A DNA stretch of 64,000 bases from Bacillus aerolatus (GCF_009183655.1 NZ_WEIO01000004.1:186001-250000), one strand, 5' to 3'. Counted from the first letter of the stretch, positions 1-9,157 are shown. Program-made: numbers and translations. The notes: generated from the letters alone by a model not told the origin.

Positions 1-36
1 AAAAGCTATCATAGCTCTCACTCGCTGTTTAAACAT
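1..36 (-). CDS. Possible N-terminus of a gene running off the left edge
   Basis: On the minus strand an ATG at 36-34 is preceded by AAGGAAG about 8 bases upstream, and the frame stays open to the window edge (12 codons). Nothing about the product can be said from so few codons, and it could be chance. Confidence 0.25.
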   Translation of the reverse strand, partial: MFKQRVRAMIAF

Positions 37-222
37 TAAGAAGACTTCCTTTCCATGTTCCCTTATTTTCCTTCCTACTAATATATAACACTCTAAAAGG
101 ACCGAATTAATTATACTGTTTTTCCTAATACATAAACAGCCTCAATATGTTAGATTAAATAAGTAAAATGAATTCATTTCGAAAAAAATAGTTAACTTAA
201 GTAGTGGGAGGAGTAGGCTTTT

Positions 223-615
223 ATGAAAAAAACAGTGAAAGTTGTGGCGGCAGTTTGTATAAACGAACAAGGCAATGTTCTCTGTGCATTGCGCTCACCA
301 GAAATGGCACTTCCAAACCTTTGGGAATTCGCAGGCGGGAAAATTGAAAAAGGAGAAACACCTGAAGAATCTTTAATAAGAGAAATTCAAGAAGAGCTAG
401 ACTGTACAGTGGAAGTGCATGAGCTCATTGAGGATGTTGTACACGAATATCCAAATGTCATTGTCAATTTGCTTACATACAAAACAGTGATCATTGAAGG
501 AACACCAACAGCAAAAGAACATGCTGAATTAAAATGGGTGCCCCTCCAAGAGCTTCGCTCATTAGAATGGGCACCCGCTGATATTCCGACGATTGATAAA
601 CTTGTTAACGGATAA
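223..615 (+). CDS. NUDIX hydrolase, MutT/8-oxo-dGTPase-like
   Basis: A 130-residue single-domain NUDIX protein, likely a cytoplasmic (deoxy)nucleoside triphosphate pyrophosphohydrolase. The NUDIX box runs from about G39: GKIEKGE followed by REIQEEL at 53-59. The usual Gly after the EE pair is Asp60, a small departure from consensus. WEFAGGK just before the box is typical of MutT/CTP-pyrophosphohydrolase relatives. The start is supported by GGGAGGAG upstream of the ATG. The gene is convergent with the PLD/helicase/DUF3427 gene, and from memory such NUDIX genes often sit beside DUF3427 helicases, so the pair may act together in nucleic-acid defence. Substrate is inferred only from the family. 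Confidence 0.85.
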   Translation: MKKTVKVVAAVCINEQGNVLCALRSPEMALPNLWEFAGGKIEKGETPEESLIREIQEELDCTVEVHELIEDVVHEYPNVIVNLLTYKTVIIEGTPTAKEHAELKWVPLQELRSLEWAPADIPTIDKLVNG

Positions 616-636
616 AATCAATATATAAATCTTCCG

Positions 637-688
637 GCACGGGATGATGCAATCGCCATTTTATGCTCATGGGGTTATCATTCCGTGC
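637..688. terminator. Long imperfect inverted repeat between convergent genes
   Basis: The arms GCACGGGATGAT (637-648) and ATCATTCCGTGC (677-688) pair over 12 positions with one G-T wobble, around a 28-base loop. It sits between the stop codons of the NUDIX and helicase genes, so it may act as a bidirectional transcription stop, although a T-run is weak on both sides. Confidence 0.4.
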
Positions 689-704
689 AGGTGATTCAAC
701 TTTC

Positions 705-3614
705 TTAATCGTCTGTTTCATTCTTAATATAGTGATAAAGCTGACTATCAACGGATTGCTCCATCACCATGTTCATGCGAACAACCGGAATATTTTTTCC
801 GTTCTTATCTTTCATTTCAGTTTGTTCCACGCTCTTTTTATCGGGAGTAGCCTGTCCTAAATAGTAAAAGTCGCTTCCTTCATCGTCGTCCTTTTTTATA
901 AAAATATGAACGTCAATATGATTTTCTTCTGCTTCAATAATGGTTCGAACTTCCTCTGATTTCAATGTTCGATTGCTTCTTGTGTACCATTTAAGAACAT
1001 CTTGATTAAGAAACTCGTCCCCATAATTGACACTGGACTCTACTTCGTCGTTTTTATGATATGTGATAAAGATTGGACAAGTACCGTACTTTGTTTTGTA
1101 TCCATACATCGTCGAACTTTCATCGCTGTTCCAATTTAGGAGCCTGCAGGCGTCTTTTCTTGAGTATTTTTCATACAAAGTGAGCGGCTGATTGCATCGG
1201 TAAGATTCACTTTTGGCTTTACTGCTTTGGACGATATCAATGACCATTTCTTTGAAATAACTATTTTCCTTCAGACGTTCTTTAATCAAATCACTAAATA
1301 CAAAATTCTTCTCTTCCTTTAAAGCAATAATTGGCTGTTCCCCATACTTTTTCTTCATACTTTGAGTGAAAAACGATAAATCAAATATGCGCTGAACAGA
1401 CACAATTGTATCTTTATCCGCTCGACAATTCGACTCAGCTAAACAACGGACATAATCGTCATACGTTACTTCTCCTTTATGCAGTAACAACTCCAATAAC
1501 AAAATTTCATGCTTCCGCTTTCCATTTAATATTTCTAATGAAAGCATCGTTAACACTTTGTTTTCGTAGCTCGTTAGCGAAGGAACTTCTTCTTTCATTT
1601 TTACTAAAAATTGATGATAATTCGAGTGCTTCTCTGCAATCACAACTGGATCAATCGAATGATTTAATACAAAATCATATAAATACGGAACCCTGCCAAT
1701 TCTATTTTTCAAATTAACAAAGGCTTCTTTTAAAACGCTCATTGCCGTCAAATTACTACTGTTAATGGCTTTAAAAATCTTTTTCTTAGCGATCTCTTCA
1801 AAGTTCACCGTTGAGACGCCTTTAATATAACTTGTATCCTTTGTTCGTCGCCGTATATTATCTTTATTTTGCGATTTGTCTCCTGAAAGGGCCATTGGAA
1901 TTAAATAATTATTTTTATAATTACCGATAAAATCGACGATCGTAACGAAATCCTTCGAATCATGTTTGCGGAGTCCTCTTCCAAGCTGCTGAATGAAAAT
2001 GATACTCGATTGTGTTTGTCTTAACATGACCACTTGATTAACGCTCGGAATATCGATCCCTTCATTAAAAATATCCACAGTTAATATATAGTCGAGTAGA
2101 CCATCTTCTAATTCCTTTACACGGCATGCTCTTTCCTCTTGCGAATCATCCCCTGTTAAAGCAATGGTACGGAAACCTTTTTCGTTTAGCCGAAGAGATA
2201 GCTCTCGCGCTTCTTCTTTTCTACTACAAAAGATTAGTCCTTTTACTTCCTTGCCAGAGAATCCATAGTAATGAATCTTTTCAATGAGATGATTCACACG
2301 TTCCTCAGTAACGAGCTTCGATAAAACTGTCGTATCGTCAATGATCTCGCCGTTACACTCAAGGTCCGTCACACCAAAATAGTGAAAAGGACAAAGCATA
2401 TCTTCTTCAAGTGCTTCCTGAAGACGAATTTCGTATGCGATATTGTAATCAAATAATTCATAAATATTAACATCATCTGTACGTTCAGGCGTTGCTGTCA
2501 TTCCCATCAAAAACTTAGGTGTGAAATAATCAATGACTCTTCGATACGATTCAGCACCAGCTTTATGCACTTCGTCAATTAAAATGTAATCAAATGAATC
2601 CCGATCGAATTGGTGCAATGTTTCTTTTTTTGAAATCGTTTGGATTGTCGTAAATAAGTATTTGGCGTTTGTTTGTTTACTTGTTCCTGTTAACGTGCCA
2701 AACTCTTCATCTATCCCACCGAGCACCCGCTGAAAATCAGATTTTGCTTTGTTTAATATTTGCTCCCGGTGAACGATAAATAGCATTCGTTTAGGTGCAA
2801 AGCGTCTCACATCAAATGCGGAAAGGTAGGTTTTCCCCGTCCCTGTTGCTGAAATAATTAATCCTTTATCCTTTCCCGCTTCCCGGACAGTCTGAATCTC
2901 TTGTAAAGCCGCTTGCTGCATTTTATTCGGCTTAATCTCTATCGAATCTTTCAAAGAATTCGACGTATAGGAAGCAGGCATTTCTACTACTTGATCCATT
3001 ACCTTTCTATCGACAAGCTGAACATACGTTTTTTCATAGTCTTCAACCCATTGTTCAGTCAATGGATGAGCATTTTTCCAAACATCCTCAAATTGATTTT
3101 TAAAATGGTGAACAATCTCTCCATTTTCATGTGACGTGAGCTTCACATTCCATTCATAGTTGACCTTTAGCGCATGTGCCGTTAAATTAGAGCTGCCAAC
3201 AATAAGTGAATAATGTGTATCATGGTCAAAAATATAACCTTTCGAATGAAAGCCTTTTACACTCGTCAACCTCACTTCTACATTTGTAATTTTCAGCAAC
3301 TCTCTAAATACTTTCGGTTGATTGAAATTCAAAAATGTCGATGTTAATATGCGCCCTTTGATTCCTTTTCGGTTAAGATCGAGAAAATGAGATTTAAGAG
3401 TAGCAAGACCGCTTTCTGTAATAAAAGCGACTGAGAAAATAAAGGAATTACTATGTTCAAGCTCCTCTAGCAACGAAGTTAAGACATTTTCATTTTCATT
3501 TTCTTTTACATTATTCACTAACAGCTTAGGCTTATAGTTTCCAAATTGATTATAACTTTGATCGATAAATCCCTTATGTAAAGAGGCCTCTAAATTTTGA
3601 ATAAAATTCTCCAT
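705..3614 (-). CDS. PLD-like nuclease / DEAD-DEVH helicase / DUF3427 protein
   Basis: A large three-part protein. The N-terminal roughly 200 residues have a phospholipase-D-like region with an H-S-K motif (GFHSKGYIFD) and GSSNLTA. A superfamily 2 helicase core follows: Walker A ATGTGKT, DEVH box in LIDEVHKAG, motif III region TATPERTD, and motif VI QQLGRGLRK. The remaining C-terminal part matches the DUF3427 type from memory. I chose the ATG at 3614, which has GGTGAT just upstream; an ATG at 3635 lacks a ribosome binding site. Relatives occur in defence contexts, so it probably cuts or remodels foreign DNA, but its target is unknown. It converges on the NUDIX gene at 223-615. Confidence 0.85.
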   Translation of the reverse strand: MENFIQNLEASLHKGFIDQSYNQFGNYKPKLLVNNVKENENENVLTSLLEELEHSNSFIFSVAFITESGLATLKSHFLDLNRKGIKGRILTSTFLNFNQPKVFRELLKITNVEVRLTSVKGFHSKGYIFDHDTHYSLIVGSSNLTAHALKVNYEWNVKLTSHENGEIVHHFKNQFEDVWKNAHPLTEQWVEDYEKTYVQLVDRKVMDQVVEMPASYTSNSLKDSIEIKPNKMQQAALQEIQTVREAGKDKGLIISATGTGKTYLSAFDVRRFAPKRMLFIVHREQILNKAKSDFQRVLGGIDEEFGTLTGTSKQTNAKYLFTTIQTISKKETLHQFDRDSFDYILIDEVHKAGAESYRRVIDYFTPKFLMGMTATPERTDDVNIYELFDYNIAYEIRLQEALEEDMLCPFHYFGVTDLECNGEIIDDTTVLSKLVTEERVNHLIEKIHYYGFSGKEVKGLIFCSRKEEARELSLRLNEKGFRTIALTGDDSQEERACRVKELEDGLLDYILTVDIFNEGIDIPSVNQVVMLRQTQSSIIFIQQLGRGLRKHDSKDFVTIVDFIGNYKNNYLIPMALSGDKSQNKDNIRRRTKDTSYIKGVSTVNFEEIAKKKIFKAINSSNLTAMSVLKEAFVNLKNRIGRVPYLYDFVLNHSIDPVVIAEKHSNYHQFLVKMKEEVPSLTSYENKVLTMLSLEILNGKRKHEILLLELLLHKGEVTYDDYVRCLAESNCRADKDTIVSVQRIFDLSFFTQSMKKKYGEQPIIALKEEKNFVFSDLIKERLKENSYFKEMVIDIVQSSKAKSESYRCNQPLTLYEKYSRKDACRLLNWNSDESSTMYGYKTKYGTCPIFITYHKNDEVESSVNYGDEFLNQDVLKWYTRSNRTLKSEEVRTIIEAEENHIDVHIFIKKDDDEGSDFYYLGQATPDKKSVEQTEMKDKNGKNIPVVRMNMVMEQSVDSQLYHYIKNETDD

Positions 3615-3764
3615 ATGATCACCATTCATTACCATTTATTTATATCAATTGTAATGCTCGCTGTTTAAGTGTGCAAATATATTTTAAAAAGCTATTCATG
3701 TATAATAATTAAATTAATGTGCTTAGGCAGTTACTTTTTTCTTTGCATAACGGCTCTCACTAAA

Positions 3765-3802
3765 AAGGAGAGCCATTCCCCTACTACGCGGTGGCTCTCC
3801 TT
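3765..3802 (-). terminator. Intrinsic terminator of the CBS gene
   Basis: AAGGAGAGCC pairs with GGCTCTCCTT, 10 bp with an 18-base loop. Read on the minus strand it is followed by TTTTT and lies downstream of the CBS protein stop. Confidence 0.8.
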
Positions 3803-3858
3803 CTCTTTTATATGACTATTCTTTCAACAAAGCTCGGGGAGTGATAGGCACTATTATC

Positions 3859-4284
3859 TTACTGCTCTGGCTCGGATGGATAAGAAATATCTTCAAGCGC
3901 CTCTCCCGCTTTGCGATCCGTGTTCTGGTTGACAGCAAGATCTCCTAAAGAAACTATTCCAACGAGTTTGTCATCATCAACGATTGGCAGACGGCGGATT
4001 TGATGGTCTGCCATCAGCTCTGCTGCGTCCTCAACAAGCATATTCCGATTCCCCGTGACTGGATCCGTACTCATTACTTGTGAAACTTGGGCATCAACAG
4101 GTATATTATTGGCCACACCCTTGATAACAACATCTCTGTCTGTCACAACGCCTACCACACTGCCACTGTCACAGATCGGCATTACACCAACATCCAGCTC
4201 TTTCATCTTCTCGGCCGCTTCATAAATTTTACTTTCCGGTTTACACCATTCAACATTGGAAGTCATTATATCGGCTATTTTCAT
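3859..4284 (-). CDS. CBS-domain protein (tandem CBS pair)
   Basis: About 141 residues made almost entirely of two CBS domains, starting MKIADIM with MTSN and GVVTDRDVVIKG in the first repeat and MSTDPVTG with GIVSLGDLAV in the second. Stand-alone CBS pairs bind adenine nucleotides and act as small regulators or sensors; no partner is obvious here. The start was moved to 4284 because GGAGGGATTTCGATT precedes that ATG perfectly; the longer reading from 4314 has no such site. It is monocistronic, with its own terminator at 3765-3802. Confidence 0.85.
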   Translation of the reverse strand: MKIADIMTSNVEWCKPESKIYEAAEKMKELDVGVMPICDSGSVVGVVTDRDVVIKGVANNIPVDAQVSQVMSTDPVTGNRNMLVEDAAELMADHQIRRLPIVDDDKLVGIVSLGDLAVNQNTDRKAGEALEDISYPSEPEQ

Positions 4285-4431
4285 AATCGAAATCCCTCCT
4301 TTGTTTGTGTTCATGAGTACTTTTCCCTTAACTATAATACTAAAACATAATAAATTGTTTCTGCTGAGCTATCCCTCCATATATTATATTAAGTTATCCT
4401 GAAATTTAAGAAGTGTTTCAAACAATTAAAA

Positions 4432-4472
4432 GACAATCCCCCCTACATATAGTTGTAGAAGGAGAGATTGTC
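4432..4472. repeat. Short inverted repeat, unknown role
   Basis: GACAATC (4432-4438) and GATTGTC (4466-4472) flank an inner TAC...GTA pair. It lies upstream of the CBS gene. The stretch 4285-4833 otherwise holds no gene I can support; the part next to 4834 is probably decayed 3' sequence of the neighbouring GmrSD remnant. Confidence 0.35.
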
Positions 4473-4833
4473 GAATTAGACTTAATTATAAGAGTTGTGA
4501 TTGTTGTTGACACTCAAAAAATGTATGTTGTGGCAGTATGAATTTTGCATACCACTGCGCTTTACGTGGAGTGGCCGCGTGTTAGGCTAATTGTCTTCAA
4601 AGGCCATTGGCTCTTTCCTTTTTAATAAAATATGTCCGCAGAGACTCCATTTCAAGCGATAAAATGAGATTGCATATTTAGTATATAGCACTTATAAATA
4701 TGCCGCCATTTACTACATCAATTGATTGCCAAATACAGTTGTGATAGCAGTTCTTTGTCCATGGCTAATTCTACTTTCTTCTTTACCACTATTTGTGACA
4801 CGGTTCTCCGTATCAAATCTGAATGAGTCATCT

Positions 4834-5388
4834 CTATTCGCATAGATTACCTTTAGAATCAATTAAATGCGTTCTTAATATGTTATTAAGGTCATTTTCA
4901 GTAATCTGCCTTTGTTGTTGTGTTTTTTGGAGATATCTACTCGGTGCGTTTCCGCCAATGATTCTATTCGTCTTGTAAGAAAGTGGTGTTTTATTCACTA
5001 TTGAATCATACATTTTTTTATCTATGGCATTTTTTTCGCAATACGCTCTCGGGAATATGTGATGAATATCTATTTGGCCGCCGTAATAAGTTTGTACATC
5101 AATAGGTATTCCAGATATGAAATCTCTTCCCCCCGGCCTTCATTAACATTACATGTAACCCTTTGTATGCAGCACTATTACGTGTACGAAGTGAATAAAG
5201 TCTTTCCGCAGCAAAATTAGCATCTCTGACAGTACTAGGTTCCGATCCTCCCTTAGTCCAGTCAATTACCTCTGGTAGATCTCTAGCAAATCTAGTTTCA
5301 GATCCTCCGCCGTACAACTCGCCTAATACACCGCAACAATACCATCGTGCCATCTTATGCGGAAGCAGATAAGTTGGATGAGCCGACG
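4834..5388 (-). pseudogene. Broken GmrSD-type DUF262/HNH nuclease fragment
   Basis: A remnant of the C-terminal half of a DUF262/DUF1524-type (GmrSD-like, modification-dependent restriction) protein. From 5388 down, the frame reads HPTYLLPHKMARWYCCGVL, ELYGG, ETRFARDLPEV. It is then broken at a run of six C at 5129-5134; dropping one base restores the frame into GIPIDVQTYYGGQIDIHHIF, the HNH-like motif, ending LIDSKGNLCE with a stop at 4834-4836. The N-terminal half is missing and is replaced upstream by an M23 peptidase fragment. A functional nuclease is not expected. This reading relies on motif recognition, not a search. Confidence 0.7.
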
Positions 5389-5795
5389 ATCACGTGCCCT
5401 TCTTCTACAAGGATGGAGTCTTGTTTGAAGTGAGCAAGCATGCTGTACTCTCCGCCTTCATGTTCAATCACGACAGTGTTTCCTTCCGGCCAGATCGGGT
5501 CCGTCTCTCCCGGCACATTGTCTTTGATTCCATCCAATACTTTGACAACTTTTCCTTCCGCTGGGGCCGTTATTTTTTTGCTAAAAGCGTAATAGTTTTC
5601 ATTTTTATCTGGTGATTCATGATAGGACTCGCCATTTTTCATTATGATTAGATCATAAGCGTATCTTTGGCTTTCAATGACGTAGTGGTAGTTGAAGAAT
5701 TGATTCGCTCCGCCCCAAAAGACAAACCACTTCTCTTTTACAGGCATGATATATGTATTCTTCGTGAGCCGCTGATCGCTTTTTCCCGCTTTTGA
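5355..5795 (-). pseudogene. M23 metallopeptidase gene fragment, both ends lost
   Basis: The open frame encodes an M23-type endopeptidase core (FWGGANQFFNYHY, QRYAYDLIIMKNG, ITAPAEGKVVKV, HEGGEYSMLAHF). The frame is open upstream of the first ATG (DQRLTKNTYIMPVKEKW) to a stop just above 5795, so the N-terminal signal region is lost. The C-terminal GNSGNS/HLHFQ part with the catalytic HxH is also missing: after VEEGHVIVG the sequence runs into the GmrSD remnant. It reads as a deletion or recombination scar. A short product could still be made from the ATG at 5747 but would lack the active site. Confidence 0.7.
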
Positions 5796-5811
5796 TCAAG
5801 CCACAAGAAAA

Positions 5812-6357
5812 TTAAAAAGCTGATGGAGTCACCGAAAAAAGTATGGCAGCATTTTCATTAAAATTATTTTCCCATTTATGCTTCATTTGTGCCGGTATTT
5901 TTACACTATCACCAGGTTCCAATATGTATTCTTCATCATCTAAAAACACTTTAATTTTCCCCTCTAATACAAAAGCAACTTCTTCTCCTTTATGCTCCAG
6001 CTGTTTCTCAGATGAAGCAGTGTTCGGCGGAAAATTCATAATGGCTGTTGCCAGGTTTCCAGTAAAATCAGGCGAAACTAGCTCATAAGATAAGTTTTCA
6101 ATGATCATTTTCTTTCGTTGACTAGACCTAACAACTAAATCAACCGTGTTTGTTTCTTCAATGAAAAAGCTAAATGTAGGAACGTCTAGGGATTTCGCTA
6201 AAGCTTTAAGAGTTTGAATAGAAGGGTTGGCTAAACCACGTTCGATTTGGCTCAACATTGAAGGCGTTATTTCAGCTAACTTTGCTAATTCTCTAATGCT
6301 TAAGTCTTTAGCTTTTCTATATTTTTCAACCTTCTTACCAATATCTATATTTTCCAC
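5812..6357 (-). CDS. XRE-family regulator with C-terminal cupin
   Basis: A 181-residue transcription regulator. Residues about 8-62 form an XRE helix-turn-helix (LSIRELAKLAEITPSMLSQ followed by IERGLANPSIQTLKALAK). The C-terminal third is a cupin sensor with EKQLEHKGEEVAFVLEG and LEPGDSVKIPAQMKH. It starts at a GTG with AAGGAG nine bases upstream. It is divergently transcribed from D-serine ammonia-lyase, so it most likely controls that gene, perhaps sensing a D-amino acid through the cupin pocket. The target is inferred from position. Confidence 0.9.
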   Translation of the reverse strand: MENIDIGKKVEKYRKAKDLSIRELAKLAEITPSMLSQIERGLANPSIQTLKALAKSLDVPTFSFFIEETNTVDLVVRSSQRKKMIIENLSYELVSPDFTGNLATAIMNFPPNTASSEKQLEHKGEEVAFVLEGKIKVFLDDEEYILEPGDSVKIPAQMKHKWENNFNENAAILFSVTPSAF

Positions 6358-6370
6358 TGTTATGCACTCC

Positions 6371-6425
6371 TTAACAATAAATCGTTAATTTTAATTTAAT
6401 TATTTTAAATAAAACTTAACAATAA
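6371..6425. promoter_or_regulatory. Direct repeats in the regulator/dsdA intergenic region
   Basis: TTAACAATAA occurs at 6371-6380 and again at 6416-6425, 45 bp apart, in the A+T-rich divergent promoter region between the XRE-cupin gene and dsdA. These are candidate binding sites for the XRE-cupin protein. Confidence 0.4.
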
Positions 6426-6524
6426 AAATAATTTGTGTTAACTTTTATTTAACGTTTATTAAATTATATTTTATTTTACTTCGTTTTGATGGCTATAATC
6501 AAGTCAATTAGGAGGATTAACTAA

Positions 6525-7886
6525 ATGAAAGAGATTGAATGCAGCGATCTACAAACATGGAAAGACCACTATCCTTTACTAAACAAACTTATTTCGATGG
6601 AGGAAACTTTGTGGTTAAATCCTAATATTGAAAAATTCAAAACAGGAATTAAAAAATCCCCCCTTACTCAAGATGATGTAAAGGATGCAGAGGAAAGATT
6701 GAAACGTTTTGCTCCATATATTGCCAAGGTTTTCCCAGAAACAAAAAAGATGAATGGGATAATAGAATCTCCTTTAGCGAGAATTCCTTCCATGAAACAA
6801 TCCTTAGAACAGAATTACCAACAACCTATATTAGGTGAATTATTGCTTAAGTGTGATAGTCACCTTCCTATATCAGGGTCTATAAAAGCAAGAGGCGGGA
6901 TTTATGAAGTTCTCAAACATGCAGAAGAATTAGCTCTTCAACATCAATTGTTGACGATTCAAGATGACTATTCGATTTTAGATAGTGATAGGTTTCGAAC
7001 ATTCTTCTCACAATATTCAATCGCAGTAGGCTCGACTGGAAATTTAGGACTTAGTATAGGCATCATGAGTGCAAAGTTAGGTTTCAATGTGACTGTTCAT
7101 ATGTCGGCAGATGCAAAACAATGGAAAAAAGACTTACTTCGAAACAAAAATGTTAAGGTTGTTGAATATGAAGCGGACTATAGTAAAGCAGTAGAGGAAG
7201 GTCGAATCCAAGCAGATAGTGACCCAACATGTTATTTTGTGGATGATGAAAATTCTCACGATCTATTTTTAGGATATGCAGTGGCTGCATCTCGATTGAA
7301 GAAACAATTAGAAGAGCTAGAGATAACAATAGATGAAAATCATCCTTTGTTTGTTTACCTCCCATGTGGGGTAGGCGGCGGTCCCGGAGGCATAGCTTTT
7401 GGTTTGAAATTATTGTATCAAGACCATGTTCACTGTTTCTTTGCAGAACCTACTCACTCCCCCTGTATGTTACTTGGTTTAATGACTGGACTTCATGATA
7501 AAGTTTCTGTAGAAGATGTTGGTATTGATAATGTAACAGACGCAGATGGACTTGCTGTAGGAAAGCCATCTGGATTTGTGGGTAAAACTATAGAACCGTT
7601 TCTAAGTGGTAATTATACGGTTAGCGATGAACAGTTGTATAAGTTATTAAAGGAACTAGTTGATACAGAGGGGATTCATTTAGAACCTTCAGCACTGGCA
7701 GGCATGATAGGACCCATTAAATTATGTAAAGAAGGAACCGATTATTTACTGAAGCATAATTTAACAGAAAAAATGAGTAAGGGTACGCACATTATTTGGG
7801 GGACTGGCGGAAATATGGTTCCTGAAGAAATGATGAAGCAATATTATCAAAAAGGATTGAATTTAACGTTAGAGAATCAAAAGTAA
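6525..7886 (+). CDS. dsdA: D-serine ammonia-lyase (D-serine dehydratase)
   Basis: A 453-residue PLP enzyme converting D-serine to pyruvate and ammonia. The Schiff-base lysine is K121 in SGSIKARGG. The phosphate-binding and substrate loops are visible as GSTGNLGLS and [14 protein letters not shown], and the length matches the DsdA family. The start has AGGAGGATTAACTAA upstream. A strong terminator follows at 7891-7920, so it is a single-gene unit controlled from the divergent promoter shared with the XRE-cupin regulator. It likely detoxifies or uses D-serine. Confidence 0.95.
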   Translation: MKEIECSDLQTWKDHYPLLNKLISMEETLWLNPNIEKFKTGIKKSPLTQDDVKDAEERLKRFAPYIAKVFPETKKMNGIIESPLARIPSMKQSLEQNYQQPILGELLLKCDSHLPISGSIKARGGIYEVLKHAEELALQHQLLTIQDDYSILDSDRFRTFFSQYSIAVGSTGNLGLSIGIMSAKLGFNVTVHMSADAKQWKKDLLRNKNVKVVEYEADYSKAVEEGRIQADSDPTCYFVDDENSHDLFLGYAVAASRLKKQLEELEITIDENHPLFVYLPCGVGGGPGGIAFGLKLLYQDHVHCFFAEPTHSPCMLLGLMTGLHDKVSVEDVGIDNVTDADGLAVGKPSGFVGKTIEPFLSGNYTVSDEQLYKLLKELVDTEGIHLEPSALAGMIGPIKLCKEGTDYLLKHNLTEKMSKGTHIIWGTGGNMVPEEMMKQYYQKGLNLTLENQK

Positions 7887-7890
7887 TTCA

Positions 7891-7920
7891 ACACGGGGGC
7901 TAATTGCCCCCCGTGTTTTT
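7891..7920 (+). terminator. Intrinsic terminator of dsdA
   Basis: CACGGGGGC and GCCCCCCGTG form a G+C-rich stem around a short loop, followed by TTTTT. Confidence 0.92.
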
Positions 7921-8112
7921 ATTGAAAAAATTTTTTCTTCTTTAACTAACCCGTTTGTTTAAGTACAAATCTTCACAATCGCTTTTAAACTTTAACATAG
8001 ATATCCAATTTTCTATCAAGTTTGGTCCAAAAACCTTGCAAACTAAAACTTTACAATAAACAAAAAGAGCGTCAATCCTTCATGGATCACCCCCCCGATG
8101 CCAAGCTAATTT

Positions 8113-8820
8113 TTAACATCTTACATATTTGCGTTTGAAACCAAGCTTCCCTCTATTAATTTCTTTTTGAATACTTTCGTAAGCGTTTAGGAAACTGCTT
8201 TTTTTCTTGTCTCGTTTGACTTCTACTGTACCTACTTCTTTTGCGGTCTCAATTGCCTTTTCATGTAGCGGCAAATATGAAATCCCCACTGTGTATAAAA
8301 AATTATTCATAGCGGATTTCGCTCGTTCTGGCGAATCATGAATCGTATTTTTCACAATATCAAGCATATTGGAAATCTTGCTTTCGGAAAATTCATTATC
8401 TAGTCGATTCCCTAAAAGCCAGCAGTAGCAACTCCAGCCCGCTGACATTCTCAGCTCGTCACCAGTTGCAATCCATTTATCAGCAACGTCTTGTGCAATA
8501 TCTGACTCTGATAAAGTTACTGCCACCACAAAATCGGACAACATATAAAAATACGCTCCATCCATCCAACGATCAAAATCCGACTCAGTCATGGCTTTTG
8601 GGTCTGCAATAATGCCTGCAAAGTACATTGCATCGTAGTTACCTGTGGCATAAAACTCTTCAGCTAAACGTTGATTTATTTTTATTTTCTTTGCAATTGG
8701 TTTCATAACACCGGTAGCCACGCCAAAAAGCGGCTCGTGCGCACCATTGGATATGTACATTTTTTTAGTTCGTTCCTTGCCGAGGGCTTCAAGCTCCTGC
8801 ATAACTGTTTCGAAATCCAT
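8113..8820 (-). CDS. DNA alkylation repair protein, AlkC/AlkD HEAT-repeat family
   Basis: A 235-residue, mostly helical protein resembling the alkylation-repair HEAT-repeat superfamily: an N-terminal LGKERTKKMYISNGA, FGVATGVMKPIAKKI, then repeated helices with FYMLSDFVVAV, WIATGDELRMSAGW, and a C-terminal basic tail. Family members recognise N3- or N7-alkylated purines and cut the glycosidic bond. It lacks the SWWDTVD signature of the clear AlkD at 57477-58154, so substrate and activity are less certain. It appears monocistronic. Confidence 0.7.
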   Translation of the reverse strand: MDFETVMQELEALGKERTKKMYISNGAHEPLFGVATGVMKPIAKKIKINQRLAEEFYATGNYDAMYFAGIIADPKAMTESDFDRWMDGAYFYMLSDFVVAVTLSESDIAQDVADKWIATGDELRMSAGWSCYCWLLGNRLDNEFSESKISNMLDIVKNTIHDSPERAKSAMNNFLYTVGISYLPLHEKAIETAKEVGTVEVKRDKKKSSFLNAYESIQKEINRGKLGFKRKYVRC

Positions 8821-8961
8821 AGTTTTGCACTTCCTTCCTTAATATTAATACCTATTTAATTGTAACCAACTAGTTTATATACTTTATCAAGTCTTCCATA
8901 TTTCTCAACTTTACCATTAATCTTATTCCTTGTTGCACTTATAAAACATTAGATACAAAAA

Positions 8962-8994
8962 GGGTATCCGACAAGCAAGGCTTTTCGGACACCC
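8962..8994 (-). terminator. Terminator of the TOMM operon
   Basis: On the minus strand GGGTGTCCGA pairs with TCGGATACCC (one wobble), followed by TTTTTGT. It lies beyond the 21-bp array, downstream of the SagB-type gene. Confidence 0.8.
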
Positions 8995-9031
8995 TCCGCC
9001 TTTTTAAATAAATAGAATGAAGCAGCAGCGC

Positions 9032-9157
9032 TTTGTGCGCTATTTTTTGAATTTTATGCGCGGCGATTATGGATTTATGCGCGGGAATCACGAATTTATG
9101 CGCGCTCATGTCCAACTTGTGCGCGAGAACTTCGGAATTATGCGCGCCGCCTAAATT
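9032..9157. repeat. 21-bp-period array, core TTTATGCGCG
   Basis: Six units start at exactly 9032, 9053, 9074, 9095, 9116 and 9137. Each has a conserved 10-bp core (TTTATGCGCG, with TTTGTGCGCT, CTTGTGCGCG and ATTATGCGCG variants) and 11 variable bases. It lies between the sagB-type stop and the operon terminator. All three forward frames are free of stops across the array; one, from an ATG at 9017 to a stop at 9154, would encode 45 residues repeating FMR every seven, but it has no ribosome binding site. The stretch 8821-9201 holds nothing else besides the terminator. Confidence 0.85.

Noticed and set aside
9032-9157. CRISPR array
   Set aside because: The repeats are 10 bp with 11-bp spacers, far shorter than CRISPR repeats and spacers, and no cas genes are present.
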